A stretch of 47,300 bases of DNA from Massilia atriviolacea (GCF_003953935.1 NZ_RXLQ01000020.1:1-47300); one strand, 5' to 3'; counted from the first letter of the stretch, positions 1 to 9,300 are shown. A program made the numbers and translations. The notes: generated by a model from the letters alone, not told the origin.

Positions 1-2
1 GG

Positions 3-275
3 CACTACGAAAACTGTATCAGTTTTAAATCGCCGCTGACAAATACACCAAAAATATTTGCTATAGGCAATAGTGCCGTACGCGGCACATGGGTTCCGTA
101 CCACTCGGGCATATGCGCCACTTACGCTCAACCCGACTTGTTGACGCCGGTGAAGACAAGCGAGTTTATTCAACGTGCACTTGCCCACCCCACCGACGTC
201 CTGGACGGGCCCTTGATTGTGTACCTCCATAGCAATCTAAAGCGCATCTACAGTGGAATCAAACTTCAGCACTGA
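3..275 (+). CDS. 3' end of an unrecognised gene (partial)
   Basis: A reading frame is open from the left edge to a TGA at 273-275, giving the last 90 residues of a protein that starts outside the window. The peptide contains AIGNSAVRGTWVPYHSG near its middle and ends YSGIKLQH. I do not recognise a family. No transmembrane segment is visible. Base composition is clearly lower in GC than the rest of the window, which fits accessory DNA next to the tRNA gene. An open frame of 90 codons in moderate-GC DNA is suggestive but not proof of coding. Confidence 0.4.
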   Translation, partial: HYENCISFKSPLTNTPKIFAIGNSAVRGTWVPYHSGICATYAQPDLLTPVKTSEFIQRALAHPTDVLDGPLIVYLHSNLKRIYSGIKLQH

Positions 276-495
276 GGAGGAAATTGCCGAGTAAACTGCC
301 CTGCTTTGTACGAAAGCGCCATCGTGGGACGGAGAGATACGTCTACCTGGACCACTTCATCTTGCAATGCAGGTTGCGAAAGATCACCCTGCGATCGCCA
401 TGCAGCGCCGGGCGTACGCGTGACGCCGGATAGTGAGTCGGCGGGACATTTCTCGTAGAAGAAAACCAGTTTTGAGTACTTTTTGAGCACTTATG

Positions 496-528
496 AAAAA
501 GGGCCGGCAACATAAGTTGCAAGCCCTT
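496..528 (-). terminator. Rho-independent terminator after tRNA-Val
   Basis: Read on the minus strand, AAGGGC pairs with GCCCTT around an inner GCAAC/GTTGC stem with a TTAT loop, and the hairpin runs into a T-run. It lies about 18 bases beyond the CCA end of the tRNA gene, where its terminator is expected. Confidence 0.65.
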
Positions 529-545
529 GATTTCAAGCAGAATTT

Positions 546-620
546 TGGTGGGAAGTGCAAGTTTCGAACTTGCGACCCCTGCAGTGTGAATGCAGTGCTC
601 TACCCCTGAGCTAACCTCCC
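546..620 (-). tRNA. tRNA-Val (anticodon CAC)
   Basis: On the minus strand the sequence folds as a standard cloverleaf. Acceptor GGGAGGT pairs with ACTTCCC with one G-U pair. The anticodon stem CTGCA/TGCAG encloses loop TTCACAC, giving anticodon CAC. The T arm carries GTTCGAA and the 3' CCA is encoded (546-548). It reads GUG valine codons. It lies 37 bases after dnaQ with its own promoter-like sequence. In Escherichia coli a tRNA gene (aspV) also sits next to dnaQ, so the setting is familiar though the tRNA differs. Confidence 0.93.
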
Positions 621-632
621 GAAGCGGGGCGT

Positions 633-661
633 ATTATGACACAGCTTTCGCAAAAGGTCAC
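633..661 (-). promoter_or_regulatory. Candidate sigma-70 promoter of tRNA-Val
   Basis: On the minus strand GTGACC (656-661) and CATAAT (633-638) are separated by exactly 17 bases. Transcription would start a few bases before the tRNA 5' end at 620. The -35 hexamer overlaps the dnaQ stop codon, so the tRNA could be transcribed on its own as well as by read-through. Confidence 0.5.
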
Positions 662-1362
662 GCTTCTGCGTAATTTCTCCAAATACAGTTGCCCTTGACC
701 GCCTTGTCCAGCCCGCCCAGCACGCTTTCGTGCTCGGCCAGCTCGTCCGCGCTGGCGGCCAGCACGATCACGTCGGCCAGCGCCACCGCCTCCAGCAGGC
801 CGCCACCGCCCCCGGCTTCTTCCTCGACATCCATGGACAGGCTGTTCTGCCCGCGCGTCATCGACAGGTAGACATCGGCCAGCAACTCGGCATCGAGCAG
901 CGCGCCGTGCAGCTTGCGGTGCGCGTTCGAGACGCCATAGCGGTCGCACAGCGCATCGAGCGAGTTGCGCTTGCCGGGGTGCATTTCCTTGGCGTTAACC
1001 AGGGTATCGATCACCCCGCTGCAGTGCTCGGTAAACGACGGCAGTCCGAGCAGCTTGAATTCGTTATTCAGGAAGCCCAGGTCGAACGGCGCATTGTGGA
1101 TGATGACTTCGGCGCCCTGGATATACTCGCGCAATTCCTGGGCGATCTCGGCGAACTTGGGCTTGTCGCGCAAAAATTCCGTGGTCAGGCCGTGGACCGC
1201 CAGCGCGCCCTCTTCCGAATCGCGTTCTGGGTTGATGTAACGGTGGAAGTTATTCCCCGTCAGCATACGGTTGACCAGTTCGACGCAGCCGACCTCGATG
1301 ACGCGGTCGCCCGTGCGCGGATTCAGGCCGGTGGTTTCGGTATCGAGAACAATTTGACGCAT
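658..1362 (-). CDS. dnaQ: DNA polymerase III epsilon subunit (3'-5' proofreading exonuclease)
   Basis: This is the proofreading exonuclease of the replicative polymerase core, which removes mispaired 3' nucleotides. The 234-residue product has all DEDDh motifs: DTETTG with D7 and E9 (ExoI), HNAPFD with D94 (ExoII), and HGALLD with H152 and D157 (ExoIII). QNSLSM at about 172-177 resembles the clamp-binding QTSMAF of the E. coli protein. The open frame extends upstream, but the ATG at 1362 begins MRQIVLDTETTG, as family members do. It is the last gene of a minus-strand run after the methyltransferase and rnhA. The C-terminal part, which binds alpha, is short and glycine-rich. Confidence 0.95.
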   Translation of the reverse strand: MRQIVLDTETTGLNPRTGDRVIEVGCVELVNRMLTGNNFHRYINPERDSEEGALAVHGLTTEFLRDKPKFAEIAQELREYIQGAEVIIHNAPFDLGFLNNEFKLLGLPSFTEHCSGVIDTLVNAKEMHPGKRNSLDALCDRYGVSNAHRKLHGALLDAELLADVYLSMTRGQNSLSMDVEEEAGGGGGLLEAVALADVIVLAASADELAEHESVLGGLDKAVKGNCIWRNYAEA

Positions 1363-1418
1363 GGCAGTCCGGGTGAAGAGTGAAACAAGGCGCGCAGTAT
1401 ACCAAAGCGCGGCGCAGC

Positions 1419-1856
1419 TTAGCGGCGGACGGTTTCCACGCCCCGGTTGGCCAGCACGTCGGCGCGCTCGTTGCCCGGATGCCCGTTGTGTCCGCGCACC
1501 CATTTCCATTCCACCGCATGCTGCGCCTGGGCCAGGTCGAGCGCCTTCCACAGGTCTTCATTCTTGACCGGCTCCTTGGACGCGGTTTTCCAGCCGCGCG
1601 CCTTCCAGCCGTGGATCCATTCCGAAATACCCTTCTGCACATACTGGCTGTCGGTATGCAGCACCACTTCGCACGGCCGGTTGAGAATGCTGAGCGCCTC
1701 GATCACGGCGCGCAGCTCCATGCGGTTATTCGTCGTATTCAATTCGCCGCCACAGATTTCCTTCTCGTGACCGTCGGCCACCAGCAAGGCGCCCCAGCCG
1801 CCGGTGCCCGGATTGCCCTTGCACGCACCGTCGGTAAAAATCTCTACTTTGCTCAT
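1419..1856 (-). CDS. rnhA: Ribonuclease HI
   Basis: The enzyme cleaves the RNA strand of RNA-DNA hybrids and so removes R-loops and primer remnants in the cytoplasm. The product is 145 residues, the usual RNase HI length. The catalytic carboxylates are in place: D9 in IFTDG, E47 in NRMELRA, D69 in HTDSQY and D133 in NERAD. They match D10, E48, D70 and D134 of the E. coli enzyme shifted by one. The ATG at 1856 gives the standard N-terminus. The gene lies 17 bases after the methyltransferase and 56 bases before dnaQ. This is the conserved gloB-yafS-rnhA-dnaQ neighbourhood of many proteobacteria. Confidence 0.96.
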   Translation of the reverse strand: MSKVEIFTDGACKGNPGTGGWGALLVADGHEKEICGGELNTTNNRMELRAVIEALSILNRPCEVVLHTDSQYVQKGISEWIHGWKARGWKTASKEPVKNEDLWKALDLAQAQHAVEWKWVRGHNGHPGNERADVLANRGVETVRR

Positions 1857-1873
1857 CCTGACTTTCTCTGTCT

Positions 1874-2647
1874 TTACTTCCGGTTGGTGGCGGGCACCGC
1901 TTGCGGCGCCGTCGCCGATTTCTTGTTCCAGGCAGGACCGATCATGGTCATGCCCTTGACGCGCTTGATCGCGTGCACCATGTAGACCGCGCCCAGATAC
2001 GGCCACCAGCGCTGGCCGGCCGGCTCCATGAAGGCGTAGCGCTCCAGCCACTGCGCGGTGCGGCAGGGCGGCGCATAGCAGCCGAAATGGCTGCGGCTCA
2101 CGCCCAGGTTCAGCAATTTTAACCAGTCTTTCATACGCGGCATAGAAATGAATTCCCCCGCCACCGGCAGGTAGGACGAGCGCGTCACCCGCCGCAAGCC
2201 CTGCCGCATGCCCCACAGGCTGGCCGGATTGAAGCCGCAGATGATCAACTGGCCCTCGGGAATAAGGACCCGTTCGACCTCGCGCAGCACCTGGTGCGGC
2301 TCGGCGGCGAACTCCAGCACGTGCGGCATCACCACCAGGTCCAGGCTTTGCGAAGCGAAGGGCAGTTCGGCAAAGTCGAGCGCCACGGCAATCTGGCGCT
2401 TGCCCGAACCGAGCGCGACCTGCTCGCGCGAGGACGTGCGCGTTGCCGCCTGCCACTTGTTGGGCATGCGGTTGGCGGCCAGCGCATCGATCTGCGGCAA
2501 GCCGATCTGCACCGCGTTATAGCCGAAAATATCGGCCGTCAGCTCGTCCAGGCAAGCCTGCTCCCACGCGCGCACGTAAGCGCCGGCCGGCGTCTGCAAC
2601 CAGCCGTCGAGCGCTATAATGGACTTTTCCGATGCCGCGCTATCCAT
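1874..2647 (-). CDS. Class I SAM-dependent methyltransferase, YafS-like
   Basis: A 257-residue soluble protein of the Methyltransf_11 type. A region around residues 85-140 reads [19 protein letters not shown] followed by [19 protein letters not shown], the motif IV/V pattern of Rossmann-fold SAM methyltransferases. The N-terminal motif I glycine loop is not obvious, as in E. coli YafS and its relatives, whose substrate is unknown. Position between gloB (divergent) and rnhA (same strand, 17-base gap) matches yafS in E. coli, so orthology is likely. It is probably the first gene of the methyltransferase-rnhA-dnaQ transcript. The methyl acceptor cannot be told from sequence. Confidence 0.85.
   Translation of the reverse strand: MDSAASEKSIIALDGWLQTPAGAYVRAWEQACLDELTADIFGYNAVQIGLPQIDALAANRMPNKWQAATRTSSREQVALGSGKRQIAVALDFAELPFASQSLDLVVMPHVLEFAAEPHQVLREVERVLIPEGQLIICGFNPASLWGMRQGLRRVTRSSYLPVAGEFISMPRMKDWLKLLNLGVSRSHFGCYAPPCRTAQWLERYAFMEPAGQRWWPYLGAVYMVHAIKRVKGMTMIGPAWNKKSATAPQAVPATNRK
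2615..2620 (+). promoter_or_regulatory. Candidate -10 element for gloB
   Basis: A perfect TATAAT lies 55 bases before the gloB ATG, inside the 5' end of the divergent methyltransferase gene. No good -35 hexamer stands 16-18 bases upstream, so support is modest. Confidence 0.3.
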
Positions 2648-2674
2648 GCCTATTCCTTTGCCGACACCTTCACT

Positions 2675-3475
2675 ATGACGTATCCGACGCAGCGCCCCTT
2701 GAGCGTCCTCGCCGTCCCCGCGTTCAAGGACAATTACCTGTGGCTAATCCATGATGGCGTGCACGCCGCCGTGGTCGACCCCGGCGACGCCGGGCCCGTC
2801 ATCGCGGCCCTGGACGCGCATCATCTCACGCTCACCGCCATTTTACTCACCCATCACCATGCTGACCACATTGGCGGCGTACCGGACCTGCTCGGGCACG
2901 CTCCGGTACCGGTGTACGGACCGCGCGCCGAGGCCATCGCCACGGTGAACGTGCCGCTCGGCGACGGCGACCTGGTCGAGGTGCCCGGCCTGGCGCTGGC
3001 CCTGCGCGTGCTGGCAGTCCCCGGCCATACGCTCGGCCATATTGCCTTCGTGCGCGAACAGTCGGCCGAACACTGGCTGTTCTGCGGGGACACCCTGTTC
3101 GCCGGCGGCTGCGGGCGCCTGTTCGAAGGCACGCCGGCGCAAATGCGCGCCTCGCTCGCCCGCTTCCTGGCCATGCCAGGCGACACCGCCGTGTACTGCG
3201 CGCACGAATATACCTTGTCGAACCTGCGCTTCGCGGCCGCCGCCGAACCGGGCAACGCGCTGATCGCCGAGCGCATCGAGGTCGAACGTGCCAAGCGCGA
3301 ACGCGGCATCCCCACCATCCCCTCGACCATCGGCCTTGAAAAAGCCACCAATCCGTTCCTGCGCGACGAGCAGCCAGCCATCGTCGCCAACCTGGTCGCG
3401 CTCGGCAAACTCGACCCGCAGGCCGCGCCCGGCGCCGCCTTCGCCGCCCTGCGCAGCTGGAAAAACACCTTCTAG
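2675..3475 (+). CDS. gloB: Hydroxyacylglutathione hydrolase (glyoxalase II)
   Basis: Second enzyme of the glyoxalase pathway: it hydrolyses S-D-lactoylglutathione to D-lactate and glutathione during methylglyoxal detoxification. The 266-residue metallo-beta-lactamase-fold protein has [10 protein letters not shown] (residues 59-68, metal ligands H60, H62, D64, H65), then PGHTLGH, the bridging aspartate region [13 protein letters not shown], and CAHEYT carrying the last histidine. Length and motifs match GloB throughout. The start [21 protein letters not shown] is typical. It is transcribed away from the methyltransferase; only 27 bases separate the two starts, so their promoters must overlap the coding regions. 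Confidence 0.95.
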   Translation: MTYPTQRPLSVLAVPAFKDNYLWLIHDGVHAAVVDPGDAGPVIAALDAHHLTLTAILLTHHHADHIGGVPDLLGHAPVPVYGPRAEAIATVNVPLGDGDLVEVPGLALALRVLAVPGHTLGHIAFVREQSAEHWLFCGDTLFAGGCGRLFEGTPAQMRASLARFLAMPGDTAVYCAHEYTLSNLRFAAAAEPGNALIAERIEVERAKRERGIPTIPSTIGLEKATNPFLRDEQPAIVANLVALGKLDPQAAPGAAFAALRSWKNTF

Positions 3476-3615
3476 CCTCGCCAGGCAACGGTGCGACACA
3501 GCGCATGACGCGACGGCGCCCCGGCGCCGACCGTACCGCTATCGATGCGCCGGAGCGGGAAGGGGAATTTTTGTCGAATCCGCAAAATTCTTTCTTTCGA
3601 GCTACTTCGGTAACG

Positions 3616-3621
3616 TATACT
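3616..3621 (+). promoter_or_regulatory. Candidate -10 element for the binding-protein / hybrid-kinase pair
   Basis: TATACT lies 70 bases before the ATG at 3692 in an AT-richer patch, with TTCTTT 18 bases upstream as a possible -35. It is the only promoter-like sequence seen in the 216-base gap after gloB. Confidence 0.3.
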
Positions 3622-3691
3622 GCATGCTGGTGTCTGCCCACGTGCGTGGCTGCTTACAAATTAACCGGACCACGCGTCCCCGCTGTACGCA

Positions 3692-4810
3692 ATGACTACT
3701 CTCTTTTCGACCGCCTGGCGCCGGCTGCGCGCGCGCGGGCTTTGGTGGCCGCTGTCTTTACTGCTGTCTTTACTGCTGCTGGCGGCAGCGGCGCCGCGCG
3801 CGCTAGGCCATGGCGCCGATGCGGCGCCCGCCACTGCCGGCCTGTTCGAGCGCTACGACAGCGGCGGTCAATACGACATGACGCCGATCACGCTCTCGCA
3901 GCTGGAAGACCAGCTGCGCCGCCCCGAGCTGCAAGCCTCGGCCGGCAAGGGCGCCATCGCGGTGCTGTACCCGAACGTGTCGGAACCGTTCCGCGGCGCC
4001 TTCATCGGCATGATCCAGGGGATCGAAGAACGCACCCGCCTGCGCGTGCGCAGCTATGCGGTCGACGCCCGTATCGATGCCGCCGACCTGAATGCGCAGC
4101 TCAAGCGCAGCGGCACCCGGGTCGTCATCGCGCTCGGGCGCCAGGGCCTGAACGTGGCCGCCGCGCTGGACCGCGACATCGTGGTGCTGGTGGGCGGCGC
4201 CCTGCTGCTGTCGGACGCCGAAATCGTCAACCTGAACGGCATCAGCCTCACGCCCGATCCGGCCCTGCTGTTTACCCGCTTGCGCACCTTGCTGCCCGAG
4301 ATCCGGCGCGTGCTGGTGGTCTACGATCCCAGAAAAACCGAATGGCTGCTGCGCATCGCACGCGAGGCCGCCCGCGAACAGGGGCTGGAACTGGTCTCCC
4401 ACGAAGCGCGCGACCTGGCCCAGGCGGCCCAGGTCTACACCGCGCAATTCGCGGCCGCCGACAGCCGGCGCGACGCCGTCTGGCTGCCGCACGACACCAC
4501 CACCGTCGAAGAAGGCACCCTGCTGCCCCTGATCCTCAAGCAAGCCTGGAACAGCGGCGTGCCTATCTTTTCCAGCAATGTGCTGCATGTGAAAAAAGGC
4601 GCGCTGTTCGCCATGAGTCCCAACAATGTGGAACTGGGCCGCTCGCTGGCCAGTTCCGCCGAGGGCGCGATCGCGGGCGAACTTAAAAAAGGCGTGCAGC
4701 CGCTGCGCGAACTGTACACCGCCATCAACCTGCGTACCGCCAGCCACATGGGCCTGACCATCGGCCACCAGCAGCAGCGCACTTTCGACCTTATCTATCC
4801 GGAGCCCTGA
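3692..4810 (+). CDS. Periplasmic substrate-binding protein of the ABC_sub_bind family
   Basis: A 372-residue exported protein. Residues 1-40 are a positively charged start and a long leucine/alanine segment ending near RALGHG, a signal peptide or N-terminal anchor. The rest is a two-lobed type I binding-protein fold: IAVLYPNVSEPFRGAFIGMIQGI (lobe 1), VVIALGRQGLN, VLVVYDPRKTEWLL (lobe 2) and PIFSSNVLHVKKGALFAMSPNN, which resembles the TrpX/DUF534 type (PF04392). No ABC permease or ATPase gene accompanies it. The stop is four bases before the start of the hybrid kinase, so it probably presents a ligand to that sensor rather than feeding a transporter. The ligand is unknown. Confidence 0.8.
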   Translation: MTTLFSTAWRRLRARGLWWPLSLLLSLLLLAAAAPRALGHGADAAPATAGLFERYDSGGQYDMTPITLSQLEDQLRRPELQASAGKGAIAVLYPNVSEPFRGAFIGMIQGIEERTRLRVRSYAVDARIDAADLNAQLKRSGTRVVIALGRQGLNVAAALDRDIVVLVGGALLLSDAEIVNLNGISLTPDPALLFTRLRTLLPEIRRVLVVYDPRKTEWLLRIAREAAREQGLELVSHEARDLAQAAQVYTAQFAAADSRRDAVWLPHDTTTVEEGTLLPLILKQAWNSGVPIFSSNVLHVKKGALFAMSPNNVELGRSLASSAEGAIAGELKKGVQPLRELYTAINLRTASHMGLTIGHQQQRTFDLIYPEP

Positions 4811-4814
4811 GTCA

Positions 4815-7800
4815 ATGTTTCACGATTTCCTTCGCCGCACCGGGTTCCGCCGCCAGCTGACCGTCCTCGTCTCGGCCGCCATTCTCGGCCTGGCGCTGTT
4901 TTCGTCGCTGATGAATTCCTGGGAAGCGCGCACCCGCATGCGCGACTACTTCCTGGAACAGGGCGAACGCATCGCGGAAAACCTGGCGCGCCAGAGCACC
5001 CTGGCGCTGCTGTATCACTCGCCGGAAAACGCCCAGGACGTCGTCGCCACCACCCTCGCCTTCCCGGATGTGCTGAGCGTGCAGATCAGCGACACGCGCG
5101 GCACCGTCATCCTTTCCAGGACCCAGGCCGGGGCCATGCCCGCCGCCGACGTCAAGCCCGTCCCGGCCGGGCCGCAAGCCCGCCTCGCCGGCGAAACCAG
5201 GCAAGCCTGGCGTTTCAGCGCGCCGGTGTTCGGCGGCCAGGGCATCGCCTCGCCGTTCGACCTGCAGGAGCCGCCCAGGCAACTGCTCGGCCACGTGCAC
5301 GTGGCCATCGCCAAGGACACCCTGAACCGCCTGACGCTCTCGCTGCTGGTCGGGAACCTGGTCGTCACGCTGTCGTTCGCCGCCATTTTGCTGGCGGTGG
5401 TGCGCCTGATCACGCGCCACATGATCAACCCGCTCAACGCCCTGTCGCGCCTGATGCGGCGCGCCGAGGGGGGCGAATCGGGCATGCGCGCCGAGCCGGC
5501 CGGCCCGCGCGACCTGATCGACATGGCGCTCGCCTTCAACAAGATGATGAACGTGCTCGAACAGCGCGAAGCGGAACTGAAGGACTCGCGCGACGCGGCG
5601 GTGAGCATGGCGCTGGTCAAGGCGCAGTTTGCCGCCACCGTCAGCCACGAAGTGCGCACCCCGCTCAACGGCGTGGTCGGCATGCTCGACATGCTCAAGG
5701 AGATGAGCCTGAACAAGCGCCAGGCCGAATGCGTGGACGTGGCCTGGAATTCCTCGCGCACCCTGATCGACCTGATTAACAATATCCTCGACTTCTCCAA
5801 GATGGAGGCGGGCAAGCTGTCGCTGGAAGAAGTCGACTTCGACCTGCCCACGCTGCTGGAAGAAGTCATCGAACTGGTGGCCAAACAGGCGCAGGTGCGC
5901 GACGTCGAACTGGGCTACCTGCTGGCGCCGGACGTGCCGCGCTGGGTCAACGGCGACTCGCTGCGCCTGCGCCAGGTGCTCATCAACCTGCTCGGCAACG
6001 CCGTCAAGTTCACCGAGCATGGCGAAGTGGCGGTCTCGATCGCGCTGGCCGACGGCCCGCTCGACGGTCCGCAGCGCGGCCTGCGCTTCGAAGTGCGCGA
6101 CAGCGGCATCGGCATGAGCGCCGACCAGCAGCAGCACCTGTTCCAGTCCTTCGCCCAGGCCGACCCGTCGACCACGCGCAAATACGGCGGCACCGGCCTG
6201 GGGCTGGCGATCTGCAAGCAGCTGGTCGAACTGATGGGCGGCGCCATCACGGTCGACAGCGCGCTCGGCGAAGGCACCGCCTTCACCTTCGACATCGTCT
6301 GCAAGAGCGCCCTGCAGGAAGTGCCGGAAGCGGCCCATCCCGAGCTGGCCGGCCTGCGCGCCATCGTCGTCGACGACAGCCAGATCGTGCGCAGTTTCGT
6401 GGCCCGCACCATGGACCGCCACGGCATCGACTGCCACGCCACGCGCTGGGGCGGCGAAGCGCTGCTGCAGCTCAAGGTCGGCGCCGGCGAGGCACGCCCG
6501 TACGGCATCGTCATGCTCGACATCGGCGCCCTCGACGACGACGGCAACGACCTGGCCGGCCGCATCGCCGCCGAGTGGCCCGGCACCCTGATGCTGATCC
6601 TCGACCGCTTCGGCACGCCCTCGGGCGGCACCCTGGTCGACGGCCATCCCTCGCTCGGCAAGCCGCTGCGCGAAGAACGCCTGCTGCAGGCGCTCAAGGA
6701 CGTGCTGGCCGGCGCCAGGGCGCCCGCGCCGGCGATCGCCAGCGCCCTGGCCGCGCCGCCGCGCACCTCGTTCCGCATCCTGGTGGCCGAAGACAACCGC
6801 ACCAACCAGATGGTCGCCGCCGGCATGCTGGCCATGAACGGCTGCGCCTGCGAGTTCGCCGCCAACGGACGCGAAGCGCTGGAAGCGGCGCGCACCAGCA
6901 GCTTCGACCTGATCCTGATGGATTGCAGCATGCCCGAGATGGACGGCTACGAAGCGACCGCGCATATCCGCGCCTTCGAACAGGGGACCGGCCGGCGCAC
7001 GCCGCTGGTGGCGATGACCGCCAACACCCAGCGCGGCGACGCCGAAAAATGCCTGGCCGCCGGGATGGACGACTATCTGGCCAAGCCGATCACCCTGTTC
7101 GAACTGCGCCAGAAGCTCGACCGCTGGCTGCCGCGCGGCGAAGAGCAGCGCAGCGCGCAGGCGCCGGGCGAGCATGCCGCCGGCAACAGCGACAGCCCGA
7201 TCGACCAGGCCATGTTCGTCAAGCTGCGCGAAATCATGGGCTCCTCGCTGGCCCAGGCGATCAGCCCCTTCCTCGAAGACACGCCGCAATACCTGCTCGA
7301 CCTGGAAACGGCGGCCCACGGCGGCGACGGCGAAAGCGCGCGCGCCAAGGCGCACGCCATCAAGGGCTCGTCCGGCAACCTGGGGGCGACCCACCTGGCG
7401 CAGCTGGCCAAGGAAGCCGAAGACCATGCCATCGCCGGCCGTCCGGAACTGATCGTGCCGCTGCTGGCGCGCCTGCGCGTGGCCTACAATGCGGTGGCCA
7501 GTGCGCTGGCCACCGAAGTGACCGGCGGCGACAGCGCCGGCCAGGGCGGCGCCGACGACGTGCCGCAGGTGCTGATCGTCGACGACGACCGCAGCACGCG
7601 CAGCACCTTGCGCTACACTTTGCAGCGCGACGGCTTCAAGGTCGAAGAAGCGGCCGACGGCGCCCAGGCCCTGATGATGCTCAAGCGCTTCCAGCCCGAC
7701 GTGGTGCTGATGGACGCGGTCATGCCGGTGATGGACGGCTTTACCGCCTGCGCGCGCATGCAGGAGCTGCCCGGCGGCAGCGGCATTCCGGTGCTGATGA

Positions 7801-9251
7801 TCACCGCGCTGGAAGACAATTCCTCGGTCGAGCGGGCCTTCGCGGCCGGCGCCAGCGACTATATTCCCAAGCCGATCCACTACGCGGTGCTGTCGCAGCG
7901 GGTGCGCCGCATCATCGAGGCCAACCGCGCCGAAAAGCGCATCCGCCACCTGGCCTTCAACGACCTGTTGACGGGACTGCCGAACCGCACCCTGTTCTTC
8001 GACCTGCTCGGGCAGGCGGTCGACCACGCGCGCGTGGGCAAGTCCCAGCTGGCGGTGCTGTTCCTCGACCTGGACCGCTTCAAGTACGTCAACGACAACC
8101 TCGGGCACGACGTGGGCGACCGCCTGCTGGTGGCGGTGGCGCAGCGCATCCGGCGCGCGGTGCGCAGCATCGACATGGTGGCGCGCCTGGGCGGCGACGA
8201 ATTCACGGTGGTGCTGGGCGACGTCGACGGCCCGGCGCCGGCGGCGGCCGCCGCGCAGACCATCTGCCGCGTGCTGGCGGCGCCGTTCCAGATCGACGGC
8301 CACGATATTTTTGTCACCGGCAGCGTCGGCATCGCCATGTATCCGTTCGACGGGCTCGATGTGCCGACCCTGGTCAAGCGCGCCGACAGCGCCATGTACC
8401 GCGCCAAGAAGACCAATACCGGCTTCCAGTTCTACGAGGCCTCGATGGAACAGGCGATCTCGGAGCATGTGCGGCTCGAAAGCGATTTGCGGCGCGCGCT
8501 CGAGCGCGGCGAACTCGAAGTGTTTTACCAGCCGCAGGCGCGCCTGGACAACCAGCGCATCATCGGCATGGAAGCGCTGGTGCGCTGGAAGCATCCGACC
8601 CGCGGCATGGTGCCGCCGGTGGAATTCATTCCGCTGGCCGAGGAAACCGGTTTGATCAATCCGCTCGGCGAATTCGTGCTGCGCACCGCGTGCGCGCAGC
8701 TCAAGGCCTGGATCGACCAGGGCTTGCCGCCGATGCGGGTGGCGGTCAACCTGTCGGTGCGCCAGCTGCTGCAAAAGAATTTTGCCGATACGGTCGAAGC
8801 GGTGCTGGTGGCCTCAAGCCTGCCGCCCGCACTGCTGGAGCTGGAAATCACCGAGAGCACCCTGATGGAGCACGCCCAGGATACGCTCAAGGCCCTGCAC
8901 CGCCTGCGCGGGCTGGGCGTGCGCCTGTCGATCGACGATTTCGGCACCGGCTATTCGTCGCTGTCGTACCTGAAGCGCTTCCCGGTCGACATCATCAAGA
9001 TCGACCGCTCGTTCGTGGCCGACGTGCCGCACGACGCCGACGACGCGGCCATCATCGCCGGCATCATCGCACTGGCGCACAGTTTAAGGCTGGAGGTGGT
9101 GGCGGAAGGCGTGGAAACCGAGGCGCAGCTCGATTACCTGCGCGCGCAGCGTTGCGACCTGCTGCAGGGGTGGTACCTGGCGCCGGCCATGCCGGCGGAG
9201 CAGTTTGCGGAGTTGATCATCAAGCGTGAAGCGATGGCGCTGCGGGTTTGA
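4815..9251 (+). CDS. Hybrid sensor histidine kinase with three receiver domains, Hpt, GGDEF and EAL
   Basis: A 1478-residue inner-membrane signalling protein. Order by approximate residue: TM1 11-34, periplasmic sensor 35-172, TM2 174-200, HAMP 200-252, kinase core with SHEVRTP (H278), N box NLLGNAVKF (about 391) and GTGLGLAI, receiver 1 (513-630, VVDDSQ), receiver 2 (653-765, DCSMPEMDG), Hpt with AHAIKGSSGN (about 846), receiver 3 (919-1040, DAVMPVMDG), GGDEF with RSID I-site and GGDEF near 1126, EAL near 1253 with DDFGTGYSS and EGVETEAQ. All catalytic motifs look intact, so cyclic-di-GMP synthesis and breakdown are both possible. GGAG at 4801-4804, inside the preceding gene, serves as its ribosome site. 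The architecture is BarA-like with a c-di-GMP output fused on; such fusions are uncommon. Confidence 0.9.
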   Translation: MFHDFLRRTGFRRQLTVLVSAAILGLALFSSLMNSWEARTRMRDYFLEQGERIAENLARQSTLALLYHSPENAQDVVATTLAFPDVLSVQISDTRGTVILSRTQAGAMPAADVKPVPAGPQARLAGETRQAWRFSAPVFGGQGIASPFDLQEPPRQLLGHVHVAIAKDTLNRLTLSLLVGNLVVTLSFAAILLAVVRLITRHMINPLNALSRLMRRAEGGESGMRAEPAGPRDLIDMALAFNKMMNVLEQREAELKDSRDAAVSMALVKAQFAATVSHEVRTPLNGVVGMLDMLKEMSLNKRQAECVDVAWNSSRTLIDLINNILDFSKMEAGKLSLEEVDFDLPTLLEEVIELVAKQAQVRDVELGYLLAPDVPRWVNGDSLRLRQVLINLLGNAVKFTEHGEVAVSIALADGPLDGPQRGLRFEVRDSGIGMSADQQQHLFQSFAQADPSTTRKYGGTGLGLAICKQLVELMGGAITVDSALGEGTAFTFDIVCKSALQEVPEAAHPELAGLRAIVVDDSQIVRSFVARTMDRHGIDCHATRWGGEALLQLKVGAGEARPYGIVMLDIGALDDDGNDLAGRIAAEWPGTLMLILDRFGTPSGGTLVDGHPSLGKPLREERLLQALKDVLAGARAPAPAIASALAAPPRTSFRILVAEDNRTNQMVAAGMLAMNGCACEFAANGREALEAARTSSFDLILMDCSMPEMDGYEATAHIRAFEQGTGRRTPLVAMTANTQRGDAEKCLAAGMDDYLAKPITLFELRQKLDRWLPRGEEQRSAQAPGEHAAGNSDSPIDQAMFVKLREIMGSSLAQAISPFLEDTPQYLLDLETAAHGGDGESARAKAHAIKGSSGNLGATHLAQLAKEAEDHAIAGRPELIVPLLARLRVAYNAVASALATEVTGGDSAGQGGADDVPQVLIVDDDRSTRSTLRYTLQRDGFKVEEAADGAQALMMLKRFQPDVVLMDAVMPVMDGFTACARMQELPGGSGIPVLMITALEDNSSVERAFAAGASDYIPKPIHYAVLSQRVRRIIEANRAEKRIRHLAFNDLLTGLPNRTLFFDLLGQAVDHARVGKSQLAVLFLDLDRFKYVNDNLGHDVGDRLLVAVAQRIRRAVRSIDMVARLGGDEFTVVLGDVDGPAPAAAAAQTICRVLAAPFQIDGHDIFVTGSVGIAMYPFDGLDVPTLVKRADSAMYRAKKTNTGFQFYEASMEQAISEHVRLESDLRRALERGELEVFYQPQARLDNQRIIGMEALVRWKHPTRGMVPPVEFIPLAEETGLINPLGEFVLRTACAQLKAWIDQGLPPMRVAVNLSVRQLLQKNFADTVEAVLVASSLPPALLELEITESTLMEHAQDTLKALHRLRGLGVRLSIDDFGTGYSSLSYLKRFPVDIIKIDRSFVADVPHDADDAAIIAGIIALAHSLRLEVVAEGVETEAQLDYLRAQRCDLLQGWYLAPAMPAEQFAELIIKREAMALRV

Positions 9252-9300
9252 TCGCTTTCCCGCCGCCTCGACGCATGGCGCCGACCGCCACACTCATCGC

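Noticed and set aside
266-490. Small minus-strand frame of 74 codons in the left flank
   Set aside because: No ribosome site or recognisable motif; it overlaps the end of the partial plus-strand gene.
1363-1551. N-terminal extension of dnaQ by 63 codons
   Set aside because: The additional residues overlap rnhA, are Arg/Gly-rich and precede the canonical MRQIVLDTETTG start.
4812-8774. A very long minus-strand open frame (1320 codons) opposite the hybrid kinase
   Set aside because: It is rich in His, Gln, Arg and Ala with no domain, and mirrors the codon pattern of the strongly conserved kinase on the plus strand; long antisense frames are expected in such GC-rich DNA.
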